Source: Nitrososphaerales archaeon TH1920 (lineage in GTDB: Archaea > Thermoproteota > Nitrososphaeria > Nitrososphaerales > Nitrososphaeraceae). From it: a stretch of 10,110 nt of DNA. Positions 1 through 6,238 of the stretch are shown piece by piece. The stretch spans positions 1 to 10,110 of the forward strand of contig JAATVM010000084.1 of assembly GCA_014523495.1 (NCBI GenBank), written 5' to 3'. How positions within the stretch are numbered: position 1 is the stretch's first letter; each line of letters begins with the position of its first letter. Below the pieces are notes generated by a model that made no database searches, was not told where the DNA came from, and was given only the letters and a program-made list of their open reading frames with translations. The translations under genes and the position numbers were made by a program.

Positions 1-100
1 ATAGTAAATTGTAGAAATTTTAGAGTGGTACAAGAGTGTAAGTGATTAATAGATTCTCCTCTTAGTACTTTCAACTCATTGATATTGCTGTATCAAATTT

Positions 101-109
101 GTTATTAAT
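101..109 (+). promoter_or_regulatory. possible TATA element of the exported-protein gene
   Basis: GTTATTAAT lies 23-31 nt before the ATG at 132. This is the spacing expected for an archaeal TATA box driving a leaderless or nearly leaderless transcript. The surroundings are AT-rich, so the match is weak alone. It counts mainly because several other genes in the window show the same spacing. Confidence 0.3.
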
Positions 110-131
110 CATTTAATTTACTTTCCATGTT

Positions 132-914
132 ATGGAAACAAAATTAGTTTTAGCTTTATGGACAATTACCTTATTGATTGGCGGACTGTTATTTGTTTCT
201 GGTCTGGAATTGTCTAAACTACAATTAACAGGTATGAATATTAACTCTGCAAGTGCAGCATCAAAAACTTCACCTGATAAAAATTATACCTTGTCTTTCA
301 ATCTTGAAAACTGTACTTTTTCTTCCACTGGAACTAATCCCTACTTCATCTTGCAACCGGGTTATCAGCTTGTGTTTAAAGGCGTAGAAGATAATGAGCC
401 TCTTAATGTAACTAGTACGGTACTCGACCAGACCAAAGTTGTCGGAGATGGGATAATTGCAAGGGTAGTAGAAGAAAAGACTGTTAACAGCAAAACTGGT
501 GACCTAAAAGAGATAACCCATGATTACTTTGCAATATGCAAGGAGAACAATAGTGTATTTTATCTTGGGGAGGATGTTGACAATTATGAAAATGGTAAAG
601 TAGTAGATCACGAAGGATCATGGCTTCATGGCTCCAACAATGCTAGGGCTGGTCTGATAATGCCTGGAATAATTTTATTGGGGTCAAAATACTACCAAGA
701 AATTGCTCCCGATGTTGCAATGGATAAATCTGAAATAGTAGGTGTGAACGAAACAGTAAAAGTTCCTTTTGACAGTTTCAATGGGGTAATTCACATGAAA
801 GAAACCAGCGACCTTGAGCCAGCAACAACAGCAGAGGAAAATTTGCACGCACCTGGAGTTGGACAGGTAATAGATGGAGACACCAAACTTATCAGCGCTG
901 GATATGTCAAATGA
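132..914 (+). CDS. exported or membrane-anchored conserved hypothetical protein
   Basis: The protein has 260 residues. Residues 5-24 form an uninterrupted hydrophobic helix after a short N-terminus, followed by a Ser/Ala-rich stretch at 39-44 (SASAAS) that could be a signal-peptidase site. The rest is soluble and beta-rich, so the mature part should lie outside the cytoplasm. Potential N-glycosylation sequons at N51, N60, N92, N139 and N206 fit an archaeal cell-surface location. Only two cysteines remain (C61 in ENCTFSS, C136 in FAICKE) and could pair. From memory, the blocks TGTNPYF (66-72), FYLGEDVD (143-150) and APGVG (240-244) resemble a secreted family of unknown function that is widespread in bacteria, so acquisition from bacteria is possible; this was not searched. 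No enzymatic motif is visible. The first ATG at 127 leads to a stop after six codons, so 132 is used. No same-strand neighbour suggests an operon. Confidence 0.85.
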   Translation: METKLVLALWTITLLIGGLLFVSGLELSKLQLTGMNINSASAASKTSPDKNYTLSFNLENCTFSSTGTNPYFILQPGYQLVFKGVEDNEPLNVTSTVLDQTKVVGDGIIARVVEEKTVNSKTGDLKEITHDYFAICKENNSVFYLGEDVDNYENGKVVDHEGSWLHGSNNARAGLIMPGIILLGSKYYQEIAPDVAMDKSEIVGVNETVKVPFDSFNGVIHMKETSDLEPATTAEENLHAPGVGQVIDGDTKLISAGYVK

Positions 915-1111
915 CCATGGTATAAGGACCAAACAAGTTATGAGGATATTCGAGAAGTATTCAGATTGGCGCTATAAGGACATTGCACAAAGGCCAATCA
1001 TATCCCCTGCCCTGGATCCGAATTGTTAGCAATTTGACTCCCGACGGATTCAAAACTTTACATGAGGATAGCATGATTATTTCGATGTTACATAAAGTAA
1101 CTGTATTCTAA
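904..1111 (+). other. two overlapping short frames, possible decayed coding sequence
   Basis: Two short forward frames overlap just after the exported-protein gene. One runs from ATG 904 to TAG 1029 (41 residues, polar, containing RIFEKYSDWRYKDIAQ). Its start overlaps the preceding stop by 11 nt. The other runs from TTG 983 to TAA 1111 (42 residues, containing PLPWIRIVSNLTPDGFKTL). Both have varied, protein-like composition, and neither carries a recognisable domain or a well-spaced promoter. They could be pieces of one gene split by a frameshift, or chance open frames. Frames of this length are expected by chance in DNA this AT-rich, so neither is called as a gene. Confidence 0.2.
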
Positions 1112-1311
1112 TAAACCATAATTAGTTCTTAGCAGAACGATTCCCCTATTAGAACCAAGCAGATATGAACTTCCTTACGCGAACATAGTTTTTTAGTGCG
1201 AAAAGAAATCATGTAATAATTGAAGAAAACTTAAGTGCTTGAACAAAAAGAATATTTGAATTTAAGTGTGAAAAGTCTGATAAAAAGTGATAGGTAAGCA
1301 TGTTCTGTTGT

Positions 1312-1335
1312 TTCCTAGACCTTACAGTCTAGGAA
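1312..1335. repeat. perfect 9-bp inverted repeat (hairpin)
   Basis: TTCCTAGAC (1312-1320) and GTCTAGGAA (1327-1335) are exact reverse complements around a six-base loop, CTTACA. One further wobble pair (T1311-G1336) is possible. No clean T-run follows on either strand, so it is not a textbook terminator. It could be part of a structured RNA, a protein-binding site or a processing site. It lies about 75 bp upstream of the TATA box at 1410. Confidence 0.6.
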
Positions 1336-1409
1336 GGACTTTTGATTTCTCGCTATTCCCCAACAGGACATAATATATTTCGTGGTTCACATATTTAAAC
1401 ATTAAATTA

Positions 1410-1418
1410 TTTATATAA
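1410..1418 (+). promoter_or_regulatory. strong TATA box with no assigned gene
   Basis: TTTATATAA is the closest match to the archaeal TATA consensus in the window. Initiation is predicted near 1440-1446. An ATG at 1446 opens only 14 codons (stop 1488-1490), so the transcript would encode a tiny leaderless peptide or be a non-coding RNA. The core is nearly palindromic, so it could also fire on the other strand. No experimental support can be drawn from sequence alone. Confidence 0.35.
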
Positions 1419-1504
1419 TCTAACATAAAAGCTTTGTAGATTCGTATGGAAGTGGATATTTTATGTAAAAATTACAAAATTATACCGTAGTAATTAAAGA
1501 AATT

Positions 1505-1816
1505 TGACATGATTATATCTGAATTTAAGACGTGATGAAAAGAAACGGAAGGATAATAACAATTTCTAATGATTGACTATAAAATGGGATAGAACTTTCT
1601 GTATCATTGTCATGATGGTCATGATGGTCATTCGGACTAAGTTTTTGGTCTCCATCTGTTCTTTTTGATGAAATAGATATCTTGCTTAAATTTAATTCTA
1701 AGATAAGATCTCATCATTTCTTGAAGTTCATCTTTAAAGCCCTCTTCAGATCCTTCCTGTCTAACTGTTGTCCAAGATTCTGCAAATTTGAATGAAAATA
1801 TTTCAGGTTGAAAACT
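1505..1816 (-). pseudogene. possible frameshifted coding remnant
   Basis: On the reverse strand one frame is open from 1816 down to a TAG at 1637-1639. It contains FAESWTTVRQEGSEEGFKDEL and RSYLRIKFKQDIYF, but its first ATG pair (1712-1717) leaves only 26 residues. A second frame, open from just below 1712, overlaps it and continues past the stop with KRTDGDQKLSPND, an Asp/His run and a hydrophobic end (LEIVIILPFLFIT), closing at a TAA near 1530. Joining them by a one-base shift would give about 95-100 residues. No start codon is found for the combined product and no family is recognised. Chance frames of about 60 codons are not rare in such AT-rich DNA, so this is tentative. Confidence 0.25.
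1610..1631. repeat. short tandem repeat, 9-mer x 2.4
   Basis: TCATGATGG occurs twice in tandem, followed by a partial third copy (TCAT). The nine-base period keeps a reading frame and on the reverse strand encodes the Asp/His-rich stretch of the broken frame described there. It may be slippage-prone or a remnant of coding sequence. Two copies are too few to suggest an iteron or CRISPR-type array. Confidence 0.6.
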
Positions 1817-1823
1817 TTATTTT
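1816..1823 (+). promoter_or_regulatory. possible TATA element of the 1847 microprotein
   Basis: TTTATTTT lies 24-31 nt before the TTG at 1847, the same geometry seen at the confident genes in this window. This is the main reason the TTG is considered as a start. The match is weak alone because the region is AT-rich. Confidence 0.25.
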
Positions 1824-1846
1824 CTGATAATAATTAATCGTATTAT

Positions 1847-1972
1847 TTGACAGATCCAGAAATCATATATGCAATAATAATCATAGCAAAGGTTATCTTT
1901 TTAGCAGGATTATTAGTCGTTTTGCGAAATACGCGTAAGACTACAGTACCTAAATTACAAAGTACTAGTTAA
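1847..1972 (+). CDS. possible 41-residue single-pass membrane protein
   Basis: This short frame begins at TTG, nine nucleotides after an in-frame TAA, and encodes 41 residues. It has an acidic N-terminus (TDPE), one hydrophobic helix at about residues 6-26 (IIYAIIIIAKVIFLAGLLVV) and a basic tail (LRNTRKTTVPK). That is a clean type of membrane microprotein, with positive charges after the helix predicting a cytoplasmic C-terminus. A TATA-like element has leaderless spacing. Against it: the start is TTG rather than ATG, the length is within chance expectation, and T-rich DNA readily yields hydrophobic codons. No homologue is recognised. Confidence 0.35.
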   Translation: MTDPEIIYAIIIIAKVIFLAGLLVVLRNTRKTTVPKLQSTS

Positions 1973-2258
1973 GGACTAGCTGTAGTTTTTCTTAATTGAG
2001 GTAATGAGATAAAATCGTATCGGAATCAGAAAAAGATCCTATTTTAGTAATCTAATTTTGGAATATTCCTAAGTCTTCATGTTAACAACACGAATTCCTC
2101 GAGGGATGAAAAGTCAGACAACGACGTAGTTACCATATGGCAAATCAAAAGACTATGCTAGAATATCGGAGCATGTAGTAAATTATTCAATCAGATACTC
2201 AATGTACTGTAACTCAGAGGGCAAATATTATTGTCCAACCACATACATATTTTAGCTT

Positions 2259-2268
2259 CAATAAATTG
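2259..2268 (+). promoter_or_regulatory. possible TATA element of the nuclease-like gene
   Basis: CAATAAATTG sits 21-30 nt before the ATG at 2289. With no purine-rich Shine-Dalgarno sequence in between, this fits a leaderless start. Sequence-based inference only. Confidence 0.3.
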
Positions 2269-2288
2269 TACTACTGGGTAGTAAATTA

Positions 2289-3083
2289 ATGAATGAAATG
2301 AAGCTGAAGGACTTATTTGTAAGTTCGTTGGAATCAGGACATATCATAAACCTTAAGAATCGTACTGTATCTATTTCAAATCCTGATAATGAAATAAGGA
2401 TAAAAAATGAAGGCTACTTTGGTCAGTTTGACCTAGTAATAGCTACTTTGCGTAGATGCAGCAAAGACCGTGAAAACTTCGACAAAGACAACATTTATGA
2501 TAAAATTCTCATGCGAACAGGCCAGCTACTAGAGATTGCGAAAAGTGAAAAATGTTGCATAGATTCTATAACTTTTTATCCGGTAGAACTTAAATCAAAT
2601 TGCGATACTTTAGATGCACGTTTGCCAAATCAAATTCTCAATGCAATTCTCACTTTTGGAAGATCTATACTTGTTCTTGATGAAAAACACATCAACAGAG
2701 CTTCTCTAAAGCTCCTGCGATTGCTTCCTGCAACTGTAATAGGCTACACGGGGAGAGAGAATTATTTTAGAGTCTTATCTGTATTTGACAGGGTAATAGA
2801 TACCGGAATGTTCAATTTACCAAAAAGAAGATTCGCAGAGACCCTAAATGATAATGGCATTCATATAGGAGTTGATAAAATATATCGTAGGCTTTCCAGT
2901 TTAGAACGTATAAATCAAAAAATTGTCTTTAGCCAAATGTATAATTCTAATGCTGGATTCCTAAAAGAAGAAATTGAATTCCTGCGCCACCTTACAAATA
3001 TAGATGGTGTAATGTCTTACCGAAGACAGATATCAAGCTATGTTAGGGAGAGTAAAAATAGTAAAATCACAGAATACTTTTAG
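2289..3083 (+). CDS. probable PD-(D/E)XK nuclease-like protein
   Basis: The protein has 264 residues, soluble and basic, with no signal peptide. Its central part, IDSITFYPVELKSNCDTLDARLPNQ (split here as residues 91-104 and 105-115), fits the core of PD-(D/E)XK nucleases. D92 would start the first catalytic strand, E100-L-K102 gives the ExK motif, and SNCDTLxxRLxxQ followed by a helix and the strand SILVLDE resembles nuclease families in which ExK(S) is followed by D-x-L-x-R-x-x-Q. The C-terminal third (about 178-220, KRRFAETLNDNGIHIG then KIYRRLSSLERI) could be a helix-turn-helix or winged helix for DNA binding. A role in DNA repair, restriction or defence is therefore possible, but no partner gene sits beside it. 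ATG 2289 is preferred over the in-frame ATG at 2298 because of the TATA-like element. The gene itself is firm; the fold call is from motif reading only. Confidence 0.8.
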   Translation: MNEMKLKDLFVSSLESGHIINLKNRTVSISNPDNEIRIKNEGYFGQFDLVIATLRRCSKDRENFDKDNIYDKILMRTGQLLEIAKSEKCCIDSITFYPVELKSNCDTLDARLPNQILNAILTFGRSILVLDEKHINRASLKLLRLLPATVIGYTGRENYFRVLSVFDRVIDTGMFNLPKRRFAETLNDNGIHIGVDKIYRRLSSLERINQKIVFSQMYNSNAGFLKEEIEFLRHLTNIDGVMSYRRQISSYVRESKNSKITEYF

Positions 3084-3112
3084 CTCAATGTTTTGAAAGA
3101 ATATTTCATCAA

Positions 3113-3328
3113 ATGACAGTAATTCGGCGGTCTTCAAGTATTCAAGTTGCAAAGTATTGTCTTTTAGTCGCTAATCGTACTGCACTCGGTCTCAACTGCA
3201 AACGTGACTTATTACCCCGACATTGTTGGAAGTGTTGTACAAGGATACATAACGCTAGGGATAATAACGAAAGAATTGAATTGATAAATTCGTATCTAGA
3301 CAATATAAAAATTTACATCGTCTTCTAA
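3113..3328 (+). CDS. doubtful small cysteine-rich ORF
   Basis: A 71-residue frame starts 29 nt after the nuclease-like gene on the same strand. It has five cysteines (C16, C29, C38, C41, C42), with C38-W-K-C41-C42 loosely recalling a metal site, and a polar second half (NNERIELINSYLDNIKIYI). There is no paired second CxxC, no visible Shine-Dalgarno sequence and no well-spaced TATA box, so it would need readthrough from the upstream gene. Composition is not clearly protein-like in the first half. It could be chance or the remnant of a gene tail. Confidence 0.25.
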   Translation: MTVIRRSSSIQVAKYCLLVANRTALGLNCKRDLLPRHCWKCCTRIHNARDNNERIELINSYLDNIKIYIVF

Positions 3329-3415
3329 CATGATGTATAGAAATCAAAATCTGGTATGAGTTCTCAGCTTGAATGATGACAATAATAGTAATAGGGCCTA
3401 TGCGATATTAGTCAT

Positions 3416-3523
3416 ATGAAAGTATTAGAATACGTAAAATCAAATATCTGTACAATAGGAATGATCGTAGGAATTCTTCTTATCAGTAGTTTGATTTTTA
3501 TACCATTGGAAGAACACTGGTAA
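3416..3523 (+). CDS. possible 35-residue single-pass membrane protein
   Basis: The frame starts at ATG and encodes 35 residues. The N-terminus is charged (MKVLEYVKSN), followed by one hydrophobic helix at about residues 11-30 (ICTIGMIVGILLISSLIFIP) and a short acidic tail ending LEEHW. Positive charges before the helix and acidic ones after it would favour an N-in, C-out orientation. No clear TATA box lies 25-30 nt upstream and no Shine-Dalgarno sequence is present. It sits alone between a doubtful ORF and the convergent oxidoreductase gene. The pattern is tidy for a microprotein, but the length alone is not significant. Confidence 0.35.
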   Translation: MKVLEYVKSNICTIGMIVGILLISSLIFIPLEEHW

Positions 3524-3611
3524 CGGTTGCAAATAAACAGCTGATATCAGATCAATAGAATGGGATGATCCAGACAATTACTGTTAAGTGATAATCTGTA
3601 TTCTAGATCTC

Positions 3612-4262
3612 TCATTTGTGTAATAGTTTAAAGGCATGATTTCCATTGCCGGTTCTGAAGTAGTGCGTTATCCACAGAAGTGCAAGTGGTTCTAGAAGTC
3701 TAGAACCTTCTATCCCTCCAATGTCAATCGTTTCCCAGCCAAACCTTGTAAGTATATCATCTGTTACCATCTTTTTTGCTTCGTCATCATTTCCACATAT
3801 AAACATTGTAGGTTTGCCACCAGGGAAATCCGGATGTATCATATGAGGATTTCCTACAATGTTAAAAGTTTTTACGACTTTGGAATCAGGCAACATGCGT
3901 TGAACGGTCTCTCCAGCAGAATCAGTATGGCCTAATGCTAATCTTGGTGGCATGCCATTAGAAAAGTCTAATGGATTAGTTACGTCAATAACTATCTTAC
4001 TGGCAAAATTTCTAGAATCTGCCAGTCGTATTGCATCAGCAGTTCCTGTCCACAAAGTTGCTAACACAACTAGTTCACCAAAACTTGCCGTGTCAGCAAA
4101 TGTTCCTGATGATGCTTTTTCCTTATCGTGTTTGTCTATCCATTCAGTTAGTTTACTTTGACGCGGATCACGTGATCCTATTTTAACCTGGTGCCCAAGC
4201 TCAATAAAACCATCAGCGAGTTTCCGTCCTACATCTCCGGATCCCAGTATTCCAATTTTCAT
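3612..4262 (-). CDS. NADP-binding oxidoreductase, NADPH:F420 reductase-like
   Basis: From the ATG at 4262 the product has 216 residues and a single Rossmann domain. The dinucleotide-binding loop is GSGDVG (residues 7-12, GxGxxG) and the second strand ends in GSRDP (29-33), where Ser/Arg bind the 2'-phosphate of NADPH. Further family blocks are VIDVTNPL (91-98), VKTFNIVGNPH (120-130) and EPLALLW (191-197). Size and motifs match the NADPH-dependent F420 reductase group, whose members exchange hydride between NADP(H) and the deazaflavin F420. Many homologues have other or unknown substrates, so the F420 role is an inference. The frame stays open upstream to an ATG at 4304, which would add 14 residues before the canonical MKIGILG start. 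The TATA box at 4283-4290 lies inside that extension, so 4262 is chosen. The gene stands alone, convergent with the small ORFs on its 3' side. Confidence 0.88.
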   Translation of the reverse strand: MKIGILGSGDVGRKLADGFIELGHQVKIGSRDPRQSKLTEWIDKHDKEKASSGTFADTASFGELVVLATLWTGTADAIRLADSRNFASKIVIDVTNPLDFSNGMPPRLALGHTDSAGETVQRMLPDSKVVKTFNIVGNPHMIHPDFPGGKPTMFICGNDDEAKKMVTDDILTRFGWETIDIGGIEGSRLLEPLALLWITHYFRTGNGNHAFKLLHK

Positions 4263-4282
4263 AATATCATCTTCTCTTACCG

Positions 4283-4290
4283 ATTTATAC
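4283..4290 (-). promoter_or_regulatory. TATA box that fixes the oxidoreductase start
   Basis: Read on the reverse strand the element is GTATAAAT, 21-28 nt before the ATG at 4262. Transcription should start at or next to that ATG, giving a leaderless mRNA. It lies downstream of the alternative start at 4304, which would therefore not be transcribed from this promoter. Confidence 0.5.
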
Positions 4291-4396
4291 GTTTTACACT
4301 GCAATTTTGCAATGACTAATACTATTCAGATTTATGTTATCTAGTGCTTAAACATGGTAATTGGATTTGAGGTGATTTAAGAGCAGTTAGCTCTAA

Positions 4397-4513
4397 AAAT
4401 TATGTCACAAAGATTTACAAACCACTGACCCCACTGATGGCATAGCACTCATTACTTTCCAAGACTCTTGCTTTGGAAGCGATAGTGTTGTGGATACCGA
4501 CGGACGTGGATAA
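4397..4513 (+). other. coding-like fragment without a start codon
   Basis: Between a TAA at 4394 and a TAA at 4511 the frame reads 38 codons with varied, polar, protein-like composition (TTDPTDGIALITFQDSCFG, then SDSVVDTDGRG). There is no ATG, GTG or TTG start in it. It may be the decayed end of an exported protein. It also contains the TATA-like element of the next gene and a weak inverted repeat (TTCCAA / TTGGAA near 4459-4481). Chance cannot be excluded. Confidence 0.2.
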
Positions 4514-4516
4514 ATC
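4509..4516 (+). promoter_or_regulatory. TATA-like element of the Cys/His-cluster gene
   Basis: GATAAATC lies 25-32 nt before the ATG at 4541, consistent with a leaderless transcript and with using that ATG rather than the internal ATG at 4610. Confidence 0.4.
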
Positions 4517-4540
4517 ATATTGGCTGAACTGACAAATTAA

Positions 4541-4975
4541 ATGAAATATCAATCACAAAAACAATGTTTTCTTCAATTCTTCAGGAGGTTAAACTACCAG
4601 AGCATTAATATGTCCTTGTTACAATACTTTTTATCAAATACTGTGATAAAAGCAAAGTGTGGTCACATGGTTGAAAAAAAATACGTAAATGTACACGATG
4701 GCTTATGTAGAAAATGTCATTCTAATTTTTCGTATATAATAGATCTGGTATCAAACTATGGTGAAGATGCGTTAGTACAGTACTGGTATGCGATGATCCT
4801 AACTCGTTTATCATCAGGAGAAAACGAACAAGAATCTATTTGCCTGATTGAGCACTTGATTGAATATTATCAAAGACAGTTAGTCATGGTTCCCTCAAAG
4901 GAGAAGTATATTAAAAAGATGTTATACATGTTAAATTCTTTACAGAAACCATTTGATATTAAATCTTTACAATGA
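4541..4975 (+). CDS. small hypothetical protein with Cys/His zinc-like cluster
   Basis: The protein has 144 residues and no recognised family. The N-terminal part carries KCGHMVEKK (C40, H42) and, 14 residues after H42, LCRKCHSNF (C56, C59, H60). C-x-H...C-x2-C-H spacing could bind one zinc ion in a small treble-clef or zinc-ribbon-like knuckle. The remainder (62-144) is predicted mostly helical, with IIDLVSNYGEDALVQYWYAM and repeated Leu/Ile/Tyr heptad-like positions towards LIEHLIEYYQRQL, so a helical interaction domain is likely. No membrane segment is seen. An internal start at M24 would keep the cluster, but the TATA spacing favours 4541. The gene is monocistronic; two T-runs follow it. 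The CDS is likely real; a regulatory or adaptor role is only a guess. Confidence 0.7.
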   Translation: MKYQSQKQCFLQFFRRLNYQSINMSLLQYFLSNTVIKAKCGHMVEKKYVNVHDGLCRKCHSNFSYIIDLVSNYGEDALVQYWYAMILTRLSSGENEQESICLIEHLIEYYQRQLVMVPSKEKYIKKMLYMLNSLQKPFDIKSLQ

Positions 4976-5015
4976 TATTTCGACACTCAGTACTATCATA
5001 AGGAACGTTATACCA

Positions 5016-5051
5016 TTTTTCAGAAGGGAAAGGAGAAAATGCACATTTTTT
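5016..5051 (+). terminator. T-run termination region
   Basis: A run of five T (5016-5020) and a run of six T (5046-5051) follow the Cys/His-cluster gene by 41 and 71 nt. Archaeal RNA polymerase terminates at oligo-T tracts without needing a hairpin, so this is a plausible 3' end for that transcript. Short T-runs are frequent in such DNA, so confidence is modest. Confidence 0.35.
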
Positions 5052-5214
5052 GTTACCTCTAGTATCCTAAGGTCTAACTTGGCAATCTCCACAAGGTCAG
5101 AATTTTGATATCAAAGTATGGGACGTTGGAACTCTTTTTAGAAGAAAGAAAAGCAAAACGATTAAGAAAATCAGACAGGTAGAACATTAGGACTTACGTC
5201 TTGATTCCTTTAAG

Positions 5215-6171
5215 TCAGATCGAACATGCAGGTGATAATAAATAATCTAATATATCCTGTAAATCAACTGTGGCAACACAGCACACCTTATCTGCAGCAC
5301 CATAGTATACAAATAATTTATTATCCAAAATACAAGCTCCTGTTGGAAAGACGACATTATTAACATCGCCTTTAATCTCATAATCCTCTTCGGGACTTAG
5401 TAAAGGCCTTTTAGTCCTTCCTAGAATTTTATGGGGTTCCTTTAAATCAAGTAGAAAGGCTCCAGCACTGTAAACATGGTCTGTGCTCACTCCATGGTAT
5501 ATTACAAGCCAACCCTTTTTTGTCTTAATGGGAGAAACACCTACTCCTATCTTTAGTGCCTCCCAACTTTGTTCTGGTTTGACGAGAGGTAAATGCTTTT
5601 CGAAATTGGTGACTGAATCACCTTCTGCAATCCATATACTTGGTCTTTCTGTATTATACTGTGGTCCTACCCAGTTACTTGGTCTGTGTAGCATCATGTA
5701 TCTTTGAAATCCACTTTCTCCATTAAATTTGGGAAATAGTACAACGTCTTTATCTTCGGAACCAGGTATAGTTATTATGCCAAGTCTTTCATAGTGAGAA
5801 AAATCGTCTGTCATAGCAAGAGCAGTAGATATTGATGGATTATTTTTAACATAATTGGAAAGCACCACATATGTTACATATGTTTTTTCTTCAATAGTCA
5901 TTAAGCGAGGATCTTCAATACCATACCTTTCATAGCCCAGCTCTGGATATATTGCTACTTCCTTTCTTCTACTAAATGAAAGACCATCATTACTTGATGC
6001 GTAACCAATCCTAGAAACATAATCTTCGTATTCACCAATTGCTCTATAAAGCATATGAATAGTCTTACCATCGTTAAGAACTGAGCAATTGAAAACTGCC
6101 TTTGATTCCCACCAATTAGATTCATCAGGAACTAATATTGGATTTACCTTCGCCCTCTCTAATTGAAGCAT
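5215..6171 (-). CDS. GH130 family beta-mannoside phosphorylase/hydrolase-like protein
   Basis: The protein has 318 residues, close to the usual length of short GH130 members, and forms a single five-bladed beta-propeller with no signal peptide, so it should be cytoplasmic. Family motifs appear in order: NPIL (10-13), FNCS (27-30), LYRA (41-44), GIEDPRL (84-90), KDVVLFPK (141-148), HRPS (162-165), YHG (225-227), FPTGA (275-279) and YYGAAD (289-294). The Asp of the EDPR motif (D87) matches the general acid assigned in GH130. Known members phosphorolyse or hydrolyse beta-1,2- or beta-1,4-mannosides. R88 and the H162-R163 region would contribute to phosphate binding, but phosphorylase versus hydrolase cannot be settled here. 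It lies 67 nt downstream of a glycosyltransferase on the same strand, so the two probably act on one glycan or glycoside. Beta-fructosidase-like propellers are the main alternative, made unlikely by EDPR plus PTGA. Confidence 0.88.
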   Translation of the reverse strand: MLQLERAKVNPILVPDESNWWESKAVFNCSVLNDGKTIHMLYRAIGEYEDYVSRIGYASSNDGLSFSRRKEVAIYPELGYERYGIEDPRLMTIEEKTYVTYVVLSNYVKNNPSISTALAMTDDFSHYERLGIITIPGSEDKDVVLFPKFNGESGFQRYMMLHRPSNWVGPQYNTERPSIWIAEGDSVTNFEKHLPLVKPEQSWEALKIGVGVSPIKTKKGWLVIYHGVSTDHVYSAGAFLLDLKEPHKILGRTKRPLLSPEEDYEIKGDVNNVVFPTGACILDNKLFVYYGAADKVCCVATVDLQDILDYLLSPACSI

Positions 6172-6207
6172 TAGGTTCTGAAATCATAATTAGCAAGTTC
6201 TACTATG

Positions 6208-6216
6208 CTATAAATG
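6208..6216 (-). promoter_or_regulatory. possible TATA box of the GH130 gene
   Basis: On the reverse strand the element reads CATTTATAG, about 37-45 nt before the GH130 start, in the 67-nt gap after the glycosyltransferase gene. It would give a 10-20 nt leader without a Shine-Dalgarno sequence. If active, the GH130 gene can be expressed both from this site and by readthrough. Confidence 0.3.
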
Positions 6217-6238
6217 TTATTCAAAGAATCGACTAGAA

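Larger units (their letters stand above)
1030..2288. other. long gene-poor spacer
   Basis: About 1.26 kb separate the end of the left-hand coding region from the nuclease-like gene. No reading frame with a normal start exceeds about 45 codons. I found no tRNA (no T-arm-like GTTCRANNC in a cloverleaf context), no paired box C/box D guide-RNA arrangement and no inverted repeats typical of insertion sequences. What it does hold is listed separately: a strong hairpin, an unassigned TATA box, a tandem 9-mer, a broken reverse-strand frame and a possible membrane microprotein. Long spacers are normal in Nitrosocosmicus-like genomes. Confidence 0.6.

Noticed and set aside
684..932. Reverse-strand 82-codon frame over the end of the exported-protein gene
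   Set aside because: Antisense shadow; Phe/Cys-rich translation typical of noise.
1532..1538. GTGATGA, another box C match
   Set aside because: The only nearby CTGA lies upstream at the wrong distance; no complete C/D arrangement.
2092..2104. Adjacent GAATTC and CTCGAG sites, resembling a cloning linker
   Set aside because: Only two six-base sites in native AT-rich context, with no vector sequence around them; chance is sufficient.
3373..3379. ATGATGA, a box C match of a guide RNA
   Set aside because: No CTGA box D follows at a suitable distance and there is no second C'/D' pair.
3952..4161. Forward-strand 69-codon frame within the oxidoreductase gene
   Set aside because: Antisense to conserved Rossmann-fold sequence and without features of its own.
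5071..5190. 36-codon forward frame ending HIKKIRQVEH-like basic sequence near the GH130 3' end
   Set aside because: No start codon, no promoter, and length within chance expectation.
5483..5707. Forward-strand 74-codon frame within the GH130 gene
   Set aside because: It lies wholly antisense to a gene with clear family motifs and its translation shows no protein features.
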